The notes: generated by a model from the sequence alone, not told the origin. A stretch of DNA of 64,000 nt from Pseudomonas sp. GM78 (GCF_000282475.1 NZ_AKJF01000198.1:1-64000); one strand, 5' to 3'; positions 17,933 through 27,366 are shown, counted from the first letter of the stretch. Program-made: numbers and translations.

Positions 17933-18694
17933 TTACTTATCGTCAGATTTGCCCGGAACATTAGCGGTTTCGCCGCTGGTTCCTTCAACTTCTTCCTTCA
18001 TGCGCTTGAGACCCAGGTGACGTACGTCGGTGCCGCGCACCAGGTAAATCACCAGCTCCGAGATATTGCGCGCGTGGTCGCCGATGCGCTCCAGCGAACG
18101 CAGTACCCAGATGATGCTCAAGACCCGCGAGATAGAGCGCGGATCTTCCATCATGTAGGTCGCCAGCTCACGCAAGGCGGTCTTGTATTCGCGGTCGATG
18201 ATCTTGTCGTACTGCGCCACCGACAACGCCAGGTCAGCGTCGAAACGGGCAAAGGCATCCAGCGCATCACGGACCATGTTGCGCACCTGGTCGCCGATGT
18301 GGCGGACCTCGACGTAACCGCGCGGCGCTTCGCCTTCTTCGCACAGCTGGATGGCGCGACGGGCGATCTTGGTCGCTTCGTCACCGATGCGCTCCAGGTC
18401 GATCACCGATTTGGAAATGCTGATGATCAGGCGCAGGTCGGACGCCGCCGGCTGGCGACGGGCCAGGATGCGCAGGCATTCTTCGTCGATGTTGCGTTCC
18501 ATCTGGTTGATCTGGTCGTCGATCTCACGCACCTGCTGGGCCAGGCCGGAATCGGCCTCGATCAGCGCGGTGACCGCGTCGTTGACCTGCTTTTCCACCA
18601 GCCCGCCCATGGCCAGGAGGTGGCTGCGCACTTCCTCGAGCTCGGCGTTGAACTGCGCGGAAATGTGGTGTGTGAGGCCTTCCTTAGAAATCAT
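17933..18694 (-). CDS. phoU: PhoU, negative regulator of phosphate signalling
   Basis: 253-residue protein made of two similar three-helix bundles, each with the metal-binding E/DxxxD pattern (DEECLRILARRQP... and RIGDHARNISELV). It links the Pst transporter to PhoR and keeps the kinase off when phosphate is plentiful. It is the last gene of the pst cluster, 115 bases after pstB, separated by an unusual repeat. Confidence 0.96.
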   Translation of the reverse strand: MISKEGLTHHISAQFNAELEEVRSHLLAMGGLVEKQVNDAVTALIEADSGLAQQVREIDDQINQMERNIDEECLRILARRQPAASDLRLIISISKSVIDLERIGDEATKIARRAIQLCEEGEAPRGYVEVRHIGDQVRNMVRDALDAFARFDADLALSVAQYDKIIDREYKTALRELATYMMEDPRSISRVLSIIWVLRSLERIGDHARNISELVIYLVRGTDVRHLGLKRMKEEVEGTSGETANVPGKSDDK

Positions 18695-18718
18695 TGTGTC
18701 TGCTCCGCAAAAGCTGTG

Positions 18719-18804
18719 AGCTGCAAGCTACAAGCTGCAAGCTGATGTGTGTCGTTATGCTGAACTGCTTTAACTTGCCGCTTGAAGCTTGCGGCTTGCA
18801 GCTC
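18719..18804. repeat. GCTTGCAGCT-type inverted repeat between pstB and phoU
   Basis: GAGCTGCAAGC near 18719 and GCTTGCAGCTC at 18794-18804 form inverted arms. Inside, short motifs AAGCTACAAGCTGCAAGCT and GAAGCTTGCGGCTTGCAGCT repeat the same word in both orientations. It is unlike the GTGGGAGC REPs of the window and may form a cruciform or intercistronic mRNA hairpin. Confidence 0.7.
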
Positions 18805-18809
18805 CCCCA

Positions 18810-19643
18810 CTAGCCGTAGCGCCCCGTAATATAGTCTTCGGTCTGCTTCTTCGCCGGATTGGTAAACAGGGTGTCGGTGTCGCCGAACTCCACCAGTTTG
18901 CCCATGTACATGAACGCCGTGTAGTCGGAAACCCGCGCGGCCTGCTGCATGTTGTGGGTCACGATGACGATGGTGAACTTGGATTTCAGTTCGTAGATCA
19001 GCTCTTCGACTTTCAGCGTCGAGATCGGGTCGAGCGCCGAGCATGGCTCGTCGAGCAGCAGCACTTCCGGTTCCACGGCGATGGTACGGGCAATCACCAG
19101 ACGTTGCTGTTGACCACCGGACAGGCCAAGTGCCGACTCGTGCAGACGGTCCTTGACCTCATCCCACAGTGCCGCGCCTTTCAACGCCCACTCGACGGCT
19201 TCGTCGAGCACGCGCTTTTTGTTGATGCCCTGGATGCGCAGGCCGTAGACCACGTTTTCGTAGATGGTTTTCGGGAACGGGTTCGGCTTCTGGAACACCA
19301 TGCCAACGCGACGGCGCAGCTCGGCCACGTCTTCGCCCTTGCGGTAGATGTTGTTGCCGTACAGGTTGATCGCGCCTTCGACGCGGCAGCCATCCACCAG
19401 GTCGTTCATGCGGTTGAAGGTACGCAGCAGCGTGGACTTGCCGCAGCCGGACGGGCCGATGAAGGCTGTCACGCGCTGTTTCGGGATGTTCATGCTGACG
19501 TCGTACAGCGCTTGTTTGTCGCCGTAGAACAGGCTCAGGCCCGGCACTTCGATGGCCACGGTTTCCTGCTCGAGGCTCAGGCTCTGTTTGTCGCGACCCA
19601 GGGCCGACATGTTGATGCCGTGGGTATGTGCTTCGTGCTGCAT
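18810..19643 (-). CDS. pstB: PstB, phosphate ABC transporter ATPase
   Basis: 277 residues. Walker [10 protein letters not shown], signature LSGGQQQR, Walker [13 protein letters not shown] and the switch histidine (IVIVTHN) are all intact. It powers phosphate import through PstA/PstC. The N-terminus is about 20 residues longer than in E. coli; an internal ATG (residue 12) is an alternative start, but an AGGGAG site supports the ATG at 19643. A REPIN lies between it and pstA. Confidence 0.97.
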   Translation of the reverse strand: MQHEAHTHGINMSALGRDKQSLSLEQETVAIEVPGLSLFYGDKQALYDVSMNIPKQRVTAFIGPSGCGKSTLLRTFNRMNDLVDGCRVEGAINLYGNNIYRKGEDVAELRRRVGMVFQKPNPFPKTIYENVVYGLRIQGINKKRVLDEAVEWALKGAALWDEVKDRLHESALGLSGGQQQRLVIARTIAVEPEVLLLDEPCSALDPISTLKVEELIYELKSKFTIVIVTHNMQQAARVSDYTAFMYMGKLVEFGDTDTLFTNPAKKQTEDYITGRYG

Positions 19644-19680
19644 GGGAGGCTCCCTGTGCTAACAAATTCGGTTCAGTTTT

Positions 19681-19768
19681 TGTGGGAGCCAGCCTGCTGG
19701 CGATTGCATCACCGCGGTTTCACAGATGCACCGCGTTGCCTGAATCGCCAGCAGGCTGGCTCCCACAT
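19681..19768. repeat. REPIN between pstA and pstB
   Basis: TGTGGGAGCCAGCCTGCTGG and its complement at 19749-19768 bound an 88-base element whose inner part (ACCGCGG ... CCGCGT) is also loosely inverted. It interrupts the pst operon and could act as an mRNA-stability or polarity element. Confidence 0.88.
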
Positions 19769-19786
19769 AGAAATCAGTGTTGCAAA

Positions 19787-21457
19787 TTAGCTATCCAGCG
19801 CCTTGTACTTCTCGCGCAGGTGGTTACGGATATAAACGGCCGACAGGTTCAACGTCGCGATCACCAGCACCAGCAGCAGCGCCGTGGCGTACACCAGCGG
19901 CCGCGCGGCCTCGACGTTCGGGCTCTGGAAGCCGACGTCATAGATGTGGAAGCCCAGGTGCATGATCTTCTGGTCCAGGTGAAGGTACGGGTAGTTACCG
20001 TCCACCGGCAGCGACGGTGCCAGCTTCACCACACCCACCAGCATCAGCGGCGCCACTTCACCGGCGGCGCGAGCCACGGCGAGGATCATGCCGGTCATCA
20101 TCGCCGGGCTGGCCATTGGCAGTACGATCTTCCACAGGGTTTCCGCCTTGGTCGCGCCGAGGGCCAACGAGCCTTCGCGCACGGTGCGAGGAATCCGCGC
20201 CAGGCCTTCTTCGGTGGCCACGATCACCACCGGCACCGCCAGCAGCGCCAGGGTCAACGATGCCCAGAGCAGGCCCGGTGTGCCGAAGGTCGGCGCCGGC
20301 AAGGCTTCAGGGAAGAACAGGCGGTCAAGCGAACCACCCAGCACGTAGACGAAGAAGCCCAGGCCGAACACCCCATAGACGATGGCCGGAACGCCCGCCA
20401 GGTTGTTCACCGCGATGCGGATCACCCGGGTCAGGGTGTTCTGCTTGGCGTATTCACGCAGGTACACCGCGGCCAGTACGCCGAACGGGGTCACGATCAT
20501 CGCCATGATCAACGTCATCATCACGGTGCCGAAGATCGCCGGGAAAATCCCGCCTTCGGTGTTGGCTTCACGCGGGTCGTCGCTCAGGAACTCCCAGACC
20601 TTGCTGAAGTAGAAACCGATCTTGGTGAAGGTGCCCATGGCGTTCGGCTGGTAGGCGTGAACCACTTTACCCAGGCCAATTTCGATTTCCTTGCCGTTGG
20701 CATCGCGGGCGGTGAGGCTGTCGCGGTTGAACTGCGCGTGCAGGTCACCCAGGCGTGCTTCGATGTCCTGATACCGGGCATTGAGTTCGGCGCGCTCGGA
20801 TTCCATGTCCGCTTGCGCCGCGGCGTCGAGCTTGCCATCCAGTTCCAGTTTGCGGCCGTGCAGGCGGATGCGTTCGAGACCGGCGTTGATCGCGCCGATG
20901 TCGACTTTTTCCAGGCTCTTGAGCTGGCCAGCCAGCTGGCTCACACGGTCGATCCGCGCCTGCAGCTCAGGCCATGCGGCCTCGCCTTCGGCAATGACCT
21001 TGCCATCCTGTTTGACGTTGACCAGGTAGCCGTAGAAATTGCCCCACTCGCGACGTTCCAGAGCCATGAGTTCGACTGGCGTTTTCTGGTTGGTCAGCCA
21101 CTCGCCGACGATCCAGGTGAAATCGGTGCCGTTCAGGTCACGGTTGCCGACCTTGATCAGCTCGCGGGTCATGAACTCCGGGCCTTCGTCAGGCACCGGC
21201 AGGCCGGCGCTCTTCAGGCGCGCACGTGGCACTTCTTCCTTCTGCACCACTTCGCCAACGACCAGGTGATTGGCCTGGCCCGGTACGTCGTAGCTGGCGT
21301 GGATCAGATCCGCCGGCCAGAAGTGACCCAGGCCACGCACGGCAATCACCGCCAGCAGGCCAATGGTCATGATGACCGCGATGGACACCGCGCCACCGCT
21401 GATCCAGACGCCCGGGGCGCCGCTCTTGAACCATCCTTTCAGGGAGTTCTGTTTCAC
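19787..21457 (-). CDS. pstA: PstA, phosphate ABC transporter permease (long form)
   Basis: 556 residues from a GTG start with an AAGGTAG site. The C-terminal half (about 300-556) is the usual six-segment BPD permease (AALGATKAETLWKIVLPMA is the ATPase-contact EAA loop). The N-terminal half has one membrane segment (about 17-45) and a large predicted periplasmic region with coiled-coil (about 150-240), roughly doubling the E. coli length. This long form is typical of pseudomonads. It lies 15 bases after pstC. Confidence 0.94.
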   Translation of the reverse strand: MKQNSLKGWFKSGAPGVWISGGAVSIAVIMTIGLLAVIAVRGLGHFWPADLIHASYDVPGQANHLVVGEVVQKEEVPRARLKSAGLPVPDEGPEFMTRELIKVGNRDLNGTDFTWIVGEWLTNQKTPVELMALERREWGNFYGYLVNVKQDGKVIAEGEAAWPELQARIDRVSQLAGQLKSLEKVDIGAINAGLERIRLHGRKLELDGKLDAAAQADMESERAELNARYQDIEARLGDLHAQFNRDSLTARDANGKEIEIGLGKVVHAYQPNAMGTFTKIGFYFSKVWEFLSDDPREANTEGGIFPAIFGTVMMTLIMAMIVTPFGVLAAVYLREYAKQNTLTRVIRIAVNNLAGVPAIVYGVFGLGFFVYVLGGSLDRLFFPEALPAPTFGTPGLLWASLTLALLAVPVVIVATEEGLARIPRTVREGSLALGATKAETLWKIVLPMASPAMMTGMILAVARAAGEVAPLMLVGVVKLAPSLPVDGNYPYLHLDQKIMHLGFHIYDVGFQSPNVEAARPLVYATALLLVLVIATLNLSAVYIRNHLREKYKALDS

Positions 21458-21472
21458 AGACTTCTACCTTTC

Positions 21473-23755
21473 TTAAAGCGACGAGTATTTCTTGCGCAGA
21501 CGCTGACGAATCAGTTCCGCGAGGGTGTTCATGATGAAGGTGAACAGCAGCAGCACCAGCGCCGAGAGGAACAGCACGCGGTAGTGGCTGCCGCCGACTT
21601 CCGACTCCGGCATTTCCACCGCGACGTTGGCGGCCAGGGTGCGCAGGCCTTCGAACAGGTTCATTTCCATGACCGGGGTGTTACCGGTGGCCATCAACAC
21701 GATCATGGTTTCACCCACCGCACGGCCCATGCCGATCATCAACGCCGAGAAGATGCCCGGGCTGGCGGTCAGGATTACCACGCGGGTCATGGTCTGCCAC
21801 GGCGTGGCACCGAGGGCCAGGGAACCCAGGGTCAGGCCACGCGGCACGCTGAACACGGCGTCTTCGGCAATGGAGTAGATGTTCGGGATCACCGCGAAGC
21901 CCATGGCCAGGCCGACCACCAGGGCGTTGCGCTGGTCGTAGGTGATGCCCAGGTCGTGGGAGATCCACATGCGCATGTCGCCGCCGAAGAACCAGTTCTC
22001 CATGTACGGGCTCATGTACAGCGACAGCCAGCCGACGAACAGGATCACTGGAATCAGCAGGGCACTTTCCCAGCCATCAGGGACTTTCAGGCGAATCGAT
22101 TCCGGCAGGCGGCTGAAGGCGAAACCCGCGACGAGGATGCCGACCGGCAGCAACATCAGCAGGCTGAAGATGCCTGGCAGATGCCCTTCCACATAAGGGG
22201 CGAGGAACAGGCCGGCGAAGAAACCGAGGATCACCGTCGGCATCGCTTCCATCAGCTCGATCACCGGCTTGACCTTGCGACGCATGCCCGGGGCCATGAA
22301 GTACGCGGTATAGATCGCTGCGGCGACGGCCAGTGGAGCGGCCAGCAGCATGGCGTAGAACGCGGCTTTCAGGGTACCGAAGGTCAGCGGCGACAGGCTC
22401 AGCTTCGGTTCGAAGTCGGTGTTGGCGGCGGTCGATTGCCAGACGTATTTAGGCTCGTCGTAGTTTTCGTACCAGACCTTGCTCCACAACGCGCTCCACG
22501 ACACTTCCGGGTGCGGGTTGTCCAGCAGCAACGGCTGCAACTTGCCGCCGGCTTCGACGATCACGCGGTTGGCCCGTGGCGACAGACCGAACAGGCCTTG
22601 GCCTTCGACCACCTGGTCGACCAGCAAGGTACGGTGTGCGGTGCTGTGGAACACGCCAAGCTTGCCGGAGGCATCCAAGGCGACGAAGCCCTTGCGGCGC
22701 TCTTCGGCGGTGATTTCAACGATGGGCGTGGTGCCCATCTGGAAGGTACGGATCTGCTTCAGGCGCTGCTCGCCATCGGGGTCGCGGGCCATGAACCACT
22801 GGGCCAGGCCACCTTTGGAGTCGCCAAGGATCAGCGAGATGCCGCCTACGAGCTGGGTACTGGCGGTAATTTCGGCATCACCGTTTTCCAGCAGTTTGTA
22901 GCGACCGTTGAGGCTCTTGTCGCGCAGGCTGAAGACGTCGGCCTGGGCACGACCGTTGATCACGTACAGCCACTGCTGACGCGGGTCGACGAAGATGTTC
23001 TTCACCGGCTCGGTCATCTGCGGCAGATCGATGCGCTTCTGCTCGCTGGTGATTTCGCCGGTCATCATGTTTTCTTCGCTGGTCAGCGACAAAACATTGA
23101 GTTGCGAACCGGTAGAACCCACCAGCATCAGGGTCGAATCGTTGGCATTGAGGCTGACGTGTTCCAGCGCACCGCCTGCCTCGTTCAGCGTGATCGGGGT
23201 TTCGCCATACGGATATTCAATGGCCGGCGAGATGGTTTTCTTGCCGTCCGGGTAGCTGACTTTGTAGGTGTGACGGAACACCATGGCCTGGCCGTTGGAC
23301 AAGCCCACCGCCACCAGCGGTTGACCTGGCTGGTCGTCACCGATGGACGTCACGGTGACGCCCGCCGGAATCGGCAGATCGACGCGCTTGAGTTCAGCGC
23401 CACTGTCGATATCGAAGAACAGCGCCTGGCCCTTGTCGGAAACCCGCATGGCGACCTGGTTCTGCTCTTCAAGGGAAAACATCAGTGGCTTGCCGGCATC
23501 TTGCATCCAGGCAGGCGTGATGGCGTCCTTGGCGGTCAGGCTGGCACCCTGGAACAGGGGCATCACCACGTAGGCGAGGAAGAAAAAGATCAGCGTGATC
23601 GCGGCGAGAACGGCGAGGCCGCCCACCAGGACGTACCAGCGGGTCAGGCGATCCTTGAGCGCGCGGATGCGGCGCTTGCGTTGCAGCTCAGGCGTATTGA
23701 AATCAATTCGCTTGGGGGGATTTGTAGTCATTGTGGAATTGGCCAGATCATTCAT
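21473..23755 (-). CDS. pstC: PstC, phosphate ABC transporter permease (long form)
   Basis: 760 residues if translation begins at the ATG at 23755, which has an AGGGTG site; an in-frame GTG 6 bases upstream and an ATG at 23731 are alternatives. One N-terminal membrane segment (about 38-65) precedes a large periplasmic region resembling a beta-propeller/WD-like fold (about 70-430). The permease domain follows (about 465-755, with LALGATPWQTMTRVVILTA). It is more than twice the length of E. coli PstC. A textbook Pho box ends only 22 bases before the start. Confidence 0.92.
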   Translation of the reverse strand: MNDLANSTMTTNPPKRIDFNTPELQRKRRIRALKDRLTRWYVLVGGLAVLAAITLIFFFLAYVVMPLFQGASLTAKDAITPAWMQDAGKPLMFSLEEQNQVAMRVSDKGQALFFDIDSGAELKRVDLPIPAGVTVTSIGDDQPGQPLVAVGLSNGQAMVFRHTYKVSYPDGKKTISPAIEYPYGETPITLNEAGGALEHVSLNANDSTLMLVGSTGSQLNVLSLTSEENMMTGEITSEQKRIDLPQMTEPVKNIFVDPRQQWLYVINGRAQADVFSLRDKSLNGRYKLLENGDAEITASTQLVGGISLILGDSKGGLAQWFMARDPDGEQRLKQIRTFQMGTTPIVEITAEERRKGFVALDASGKLGVFHSTAHRTLLVDQVVEGQGLFGLSPRANRVIVEAGGKLQPLLLDNPHPEVSWSALWSKVWYENYDEPKYVWQSTAANTDFEPKLSLSPLTFGTLKAAFYAMLLAAPLAVAAAIYTAYFMAPGMRRKVKPVIELMEAMPTVILGFFAGLFLAPYVEGHLPGIFSLLMLLPVGILVAGFAFSRLPESIRLKVPDGWESALLIPVILFVGWLSLYMSPYMENWFFGGDMRMWISHDLGITYDQRNALVVGLAMGFAVIPNIYSIAEDAVFSVPRGLTLGSLALGATPWQTMTRVVILTASPGIFSALMIGMGRAVGETMIVLMATGNTPVMEMNLFEGLRTLAANVAVEMPESEVGGSHYRVLFLSALVLLLFTFIMNTLAELIRQRLRKKYSSL

Positions 23756-23777
23756 TCGCACACCCTAGCGATCCTGT

Positions 23778-23795
23778 ATGACAGAAAGATGACAG
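23778..23795 (-). promoter_or_regulatory. Perfect Pho box upstream of pstC
   Basis: On the minus strand it reads CTGTCAT-CTTT-CTGTCAT, an exact match to the PhoB consensus. A separate Pho-controlled promoter for pstCAB-phoU, apart from pstS, is predicted. Confidence 0.88.
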
Positions 23796-23872
23796 TGCAG
23801 TGACGCAACAAATCCGCCACCCGGTGAAACCGGCAGCGGAGCGAGAATTTGGGGGGCCGGCGCACCGGCATT

Positions 23873-23964
23873 TGTAGGAGCGAAGCTTACTCGCGAAGGC
23901 GTCAGTGCATTCAACATCAATGGTGACTGAACCACCGCTTTCGCGGGCAAGCCTCGCTCCTACA
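23873..23964. repeat. REPIN between pstS and pstC
   Basis: TGTAGGAGCGAAGCTTACTCGC and GCGGGCAAGCCTCGCTCCTACA are imperfect inverted REPs about 50 bases apart. Located downstream of pstS and upstream of the pstC Pho box, it may act as the pstS terminator. Confidence 0.8.
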
Positions 23965-23993
23965 GGTCCGGGGCTTACCCCAGACCTAGGGTT

Positions 23994-24995
23994 TTACTTT
24001 TTTGCGACTTCGGTACCGCCTTCTTGCAGACCCAGGTCAGCCAGTGCTTTTGCGGCAACCTTGGCTGGCAGTGGGATGTAACCGTCTTTCACCACAACTT
24101 CCTGGCCCTGTTTGGACAGAACCAGCTTCACGAACTCGGCTTCCAGCGGGGCCAGAGGCTTGTTCGGGGCTTTGTTGACGTATACGTACAGGAAGCGCGA
24201 CAGCGGGTACTTGCCGTTCAGGGCGTTTTCTTCGGTGTCTTCGATGAAGTCAGTGGAGCCTTTCTTGGCCAGGGCCACAGTCTTCACGCTAGCGGTCTTG
24301 TAGCCGATGCCCGAGTAACCGATGCCGTTCAGCGAGGAGCTGATCGACTGCACGACCGAAGCCGAGCCTGGTTGTTCGTTGACGTTTGGCTTGAAGTCGC
24401 CTTTGCACAGGGCTTCTTCCTTGAAGTAGCCGTAGGTGCCGGATACCGAGTTACGACCGAACAGTTGCACCGGCTTGTTGGCCAGGTCGCCGGTCACGCC
24501 CAGGTCACCCCAGGTTTTAACGTCGGTTTTAGCGCCGCACAGACGAGTGGACGAGAAGATCGCATCGACCTGTTCCATGGTCAGGTGCTGGATCGGGTTG
24601 TCCTTGTGTACGAAGACGGCCAGGGCGTCCACGGCAACCGGGATAGCGGTTGGCTTGTAGCCGTACTTCTGCTCGAAGGCAGCCAGTTCGGTGTCCTTCA
24701 TCTTGCGGCTCATCGGGCCCAGGTTGGAGGTGCCTTCAGTCAACGCAGGTGGCGCGGTGGCGGAGCCAGCGGCCTGAATCTGGATGTTTACGTTCGGGTA
24801 TTCTTTTTTGTAGTTCTCAGCCCAGAGGGTCATGAGGTTAGCCAGGGTATCGGAGCCGACGCTGGACAGGTTGCCCGACACACCGGTGGTCTTGGTGTAG
24901 CTCGGGATCGACGGGTCAACAGCGGCAACCGCGTTGGCAGTCGCAACGCCAGCAGCGACAAAAGTCATTGCCGCCATCAAACGCTTCAGTTTCAT
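23994..24995 (-). CDS. pstS: PstS, periplasmic phosphate-binding protein
   Basis: 333 residues with a signal peptide ending near ANA (about residue 24). Phosphate-binding patterns [41 protein letters not shown] and [12 protein letters not shown] are visible. It delivers phosphate to PstC/PstA. It has its own upstream Pho box and a REPIN after it, so it is probably made in excess of the transporter core. Confidence 0.95.
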   Translation of the reverse strand: MKLKRLMAAMTFVAAGVATANAVAAVDPSIPSYTKTTGVSGNLSSVGSDTLANLMTLWAENYKKEYPNVNIQIQAAGSATAPPALTEGTSNLGPMSRKMKDTELAAFEQKYGYKPTAIPVAVDALAVFVHKDNPIQHLTMEQVDAIFSSTRLCGAKTDVKTWGDLGVTGDLANKPVQLFGRNSVSGTYGYFKEEALCKGDFKPNVNEQPGSASVVQSISSSLNGIGYSGIGYKTASVKTVALAKKGSTDFIEDTEENALNGKYPLSRFLYVYVNKAPNKPLAPLEAEFVKLVLSKQGQEVVVKDGYIPLPAKVAAKALADLGLQEGGTEVAKK

Positions 24996-25061
24996 GCCTT
25001 ACTCCTAGCAGATAGGGTGTGTTATTCGGGGCCAAGTATCAGCAGGCCGTGTGAACACTCT

Positions 25062-25079
25062 ATGGCTGAAATATGACAA
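25062..25079 (-). promoter_or_regulatory. Pho box upstream of pstS
   Basis: On the minus strand TTGTCAT-ATTT-CAGCCAT: 7+4+7 spacing with three mismatches to consensus, 67 bases upstream of the pstS start. It is weaker than the pstC box. Confidence 0.7.
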
Positions 25080-25128
25080 TTGGATGAAAGGCCAGTATTC
25101 GAGTTTTTTTGGATGATTCATGGCGCTC

Positions 25129-25196
25129 CAATCGCCAGCAGGCTGGCTCCCACATTGGAATGCATTTCAATGTGGGAGCCAGCCTGCTGGCGATTG
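25129..25196. repeat. REPIN with perfect 29-base arms
   Basis: Arms at 25129-25157 and 25168-25196 are exact reverse complements around a 10-base loop. It lies downstream of the MFS gene and upstream of the pstS promoter. Confidence 0.92.
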
Positions 25197-25225
25197 GGCC
25201 GGTACAGACGATAGGAAAGTCGAAA

Positions 25226-26524
25226 TTAACGACCCTTTTTCCAGAGATACCCACCCACGAGAATCCCGACCCCACACAGCACCGCCACGTAATACGCCGG
25301 CCCCATCGGGCTTTCCTTGAGCAGCAGACTGACAATCATCGGCGTCAGGCCACCAAAAATCGCGTAGGCCACGTTGTACGAGAACGACAGACCGCTGAAA
25401 CGCACCACCGGCGGGAACGCCTTGACCATCACGTACGGTACCGCGCCAATGGTGCCCACCAGCAGACCGGTCAGGGCGTACAGCGGGAACAGCCAGTCGG
25501 GATGGTCGGCCAGGCTGTGGTAAAAGGTCCAGGAACTGGCCAGCAACGCCGTGCAACCAACAACGAACACACGCCCCGCGCCAAAACGGTCCGCCAAGGC
25601 ACCGGCAATGATGCAGCCAATGCTCAGGAACACGATTGCCACGCTGTTGGACTGCAGCGCGGTGGTTGGCGCGAAGTGGTAGACCGTCTGCAGCACGGTC
25701 GGGGTCATCAGGATCAACACCACGATGGCGGCGGACAACAGCCAGGTCAGCAGCATCGAAATGGCTATCGCACCACGATGGTCACGCAACACCGCGCGCA
25801 GCGGCACTTCTTCGGCCAGAGCCTTGCGCTGTTGCAGCTCGGCGAACACCGGGGTTTCGTGCAGCCAACGACGCAGGTACACCGAGAACAGACCGAACAC
25901 ACCACCGAGCAGGAACGGGATTCGCCAGGCGTAATCCGCCACTTCAACCGGCGTGTAAACGCTGTTGATCGCCGTAGCGACCAGCGAACCCAGCAAGATC
26001 CCAGCCGTCAGGCCGCTGGTCAGGGTGCCGCAGGCATAGCCGACATGCCGCTGCGGTACGTGCTCTGAAACGAACACCCAGGCACCCGGCACCTCACCGC
26101 CAATGGCAGCGCCCTGGATCACCCGCATCAGCAGCAACAGGATCGGCGCCCACATGCCGATCTGCGCATAGGTCGGCAACAGGCCCATGATCAGGGTCGG
26201 CACTGCCATCATGAAGATGCTCAGGGTGAACATCTTCTTGCGCCCCAGCAGGTCGCCGAAGTGCGCCATCACGATGCCGCCCAGTGGCCGCGCCAGGTAG
26301 CCGGCGGCGAAGATGCCGAAGGTCTGCATCAGGCGCAGCCACTCGGGCATGTCCGCCGGGAAGAACAGCTTGCCCACCACCGTCGCGAAGAACACGAAGA
26401 TGATGAAATCGTAGAATTCCAGCGCGCCGCCCAAGGCCGACAGCGATAGCGTCTTGTAATCGTTGCGGGTCAACGGACGTGCGGATTGGGAAGGCTGCGC
26501 GATACTCGAGGGCGCTGTGGTCAT
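25226..26524 (-). CDS. MFS transporter, metabolite:H+ symporter type
   Basis: 432 residues from the ATG at 26524 (MTTAPSS); the longer frame adds a cysteine-rich stretch not typical of the family. About twelve membrane segments, with the loop motif GDLLGRKKMFTLSI between segments 2 and 3 and ARPLGGIVMAHFGD before it, characteristic of the MHS family (citrate, proline/betaine, ketoglutarate carriers). Its place after pstS recalls PAO1 PA5370. The substrate cannot be told. Confidence 0.87.
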   Translation of the reverse strand: MTTAPSSIAQPSQSARPLTRNDYKTLSLSALGGALEFYDFIIFVFFATVVGKLFFPADMPEWLRLMQTFGIFAAGYLARPLGGIVMAHFGDLLGRKKMFTLSIFMMAVPTLIMGLLPTYAQIGMWAPILLLLMRVIQGAAIGGEVPGAWVFVSEHVPQRHVGYACGTLTSGLTAGILLGSLVATAINSVYTPVEVADYAWRIPFLLGGVFGLFSVYLRRWLHETPVFAELQQRKALAEEVPLRAVLRDHRGAIAISMLLTWLLSAAIVVLILMTPTVLQTVYHFAPTTALQSNSVAIVFLSIGCIIAGALADRFGAGRVFVVGCTALLASSWTFYHSLADHPDWLFPLYALTGLLVGTIGAVPYVMVKAFPPVVRFSGLSFSYNVAYAIFGGLTPMIVSLLLKESPMGPAYYVAVLCGVGILVGGYLWKKGR

Positions 26525-26888
26525 GGCAAGGCATCTCTTATAGTCAAATCTGCCGCCCCAACAACGCTGGCAAGGGCTCGGGCAGGACCGGCACGATAGC
26601 AAATTGTTCGAAAAAGCACATAGAGGTGCGTATTTGATGGTCAAAATGAGAACCGGATGGTCGTATCGGAGTCTACCGACCGATATACTCGCAATTAAGT
26701 AATAACGTGTAAGGGTTGCTGTGCGAAAACGCCTGTCAGGGGTTCATAGGCGATTTCGCAGAGTTTCCCTTTAGGCGCCTGACGAAAAACGTGACGAACG
26801 CAGTATGTTCGGGGATGAATCGTTTTTCCTGAAGACGGCTATTCACTGAAATACACACGAAGAGTCACGGGTCAGAGGCACCCCCGGC
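26525..26888. other. 364-base intergenic region with two RNA-like hairpins
   Basis: No gene fits here. Two inverted repeats are visible: TGCGAAA/TTTCGCA (26722-26728 with 26754-26760) extended by CGCCT/AGGCG, and GAAAAACG/CGTTTTTC (26784-26791 with 26821-26828). The region must hold the divergent promoters of the MFS and thioesterase genes. It could also be a structured 5' leader of the thioesterase. Confidence 0.5.
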
Positions 26889-27293
26889 ATGATAGAGCTC
26901 GAACAAGAAGATCCGATCCCGCAAGGCGACCTGGCCCTGCAAATCACCGCGCTTCCTCGCGAAACCAATGGCTTTGGCGATATTTTCGGCGGCTGGCTGG
27001 TGGCGCAGATGGACTTGGCCGGTACTGCGATGGCCAGCAAGGTGGCGGGTGGTCGCGTGGCCACTGTCGCGATCGACCGCATGGCATTTCTGGTTCCGGT
27101 TGCAGTGGGTGCCCAGCTCTCCTTCTATACCCAGGCACTGGAAATCGGCCGCAGCTCGATCCAGATGATGGTCGAGGTCTGGAGCGACGACCCACTGTCC
27201 AGCGAATGGCGCAAAGTCACCGAAGCGGTGTTTGTGTTCGTCGCCATCGATGGCAGCGGCCGTACTCGTTCGGTTCCACCCAGAGCACGTTAA
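26889..27293 (+). CDS. YciA-like acyl-CoA thioesterase
   Basis: 134-residue hot-dog fold protein. The pattern ETNGFGDIFGGWLVAQMDLAGTAMAS matches the YciA/acyl-CoA hydrolase family, which cleaves CoA thioesters; the catalytic Asp and Gly positions are present. The preceding sequence is an unusually long leader region. The next gene is 73 bases downstream on the same strand and has no clear functional link. Confidence 0.85.
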   Translation: MIELEQEDPIPQGDLALQITALPRETNGFGDIFGGWLVAQMDLAGTAMASKVAGGRVATVAIDRMAFLVPVAVGAQLSFYTQALEIGRSSIQMMVEVWSDDPLSSEWRKVTEAVFVFVAIDGSGRTRSVPPRAR

Positions 27294-27366
27294 AACCGGG
27301 CTGCGTTAAACCCGACAAGCGTTTTGCGGTCCATTGCAGTCATTGTTACTGATCGAGAGCTGTCCC

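Noticed and set aside
19628-23803. A 1391-codon open frame on the plus strand across pstA and pstC
   Set aside because: It is exactly antisense to the pst genes, its translation is rich in His, Gln, Arg and Val without any domain, and high-GC codon bias commonly opens this frame opposite real genes.
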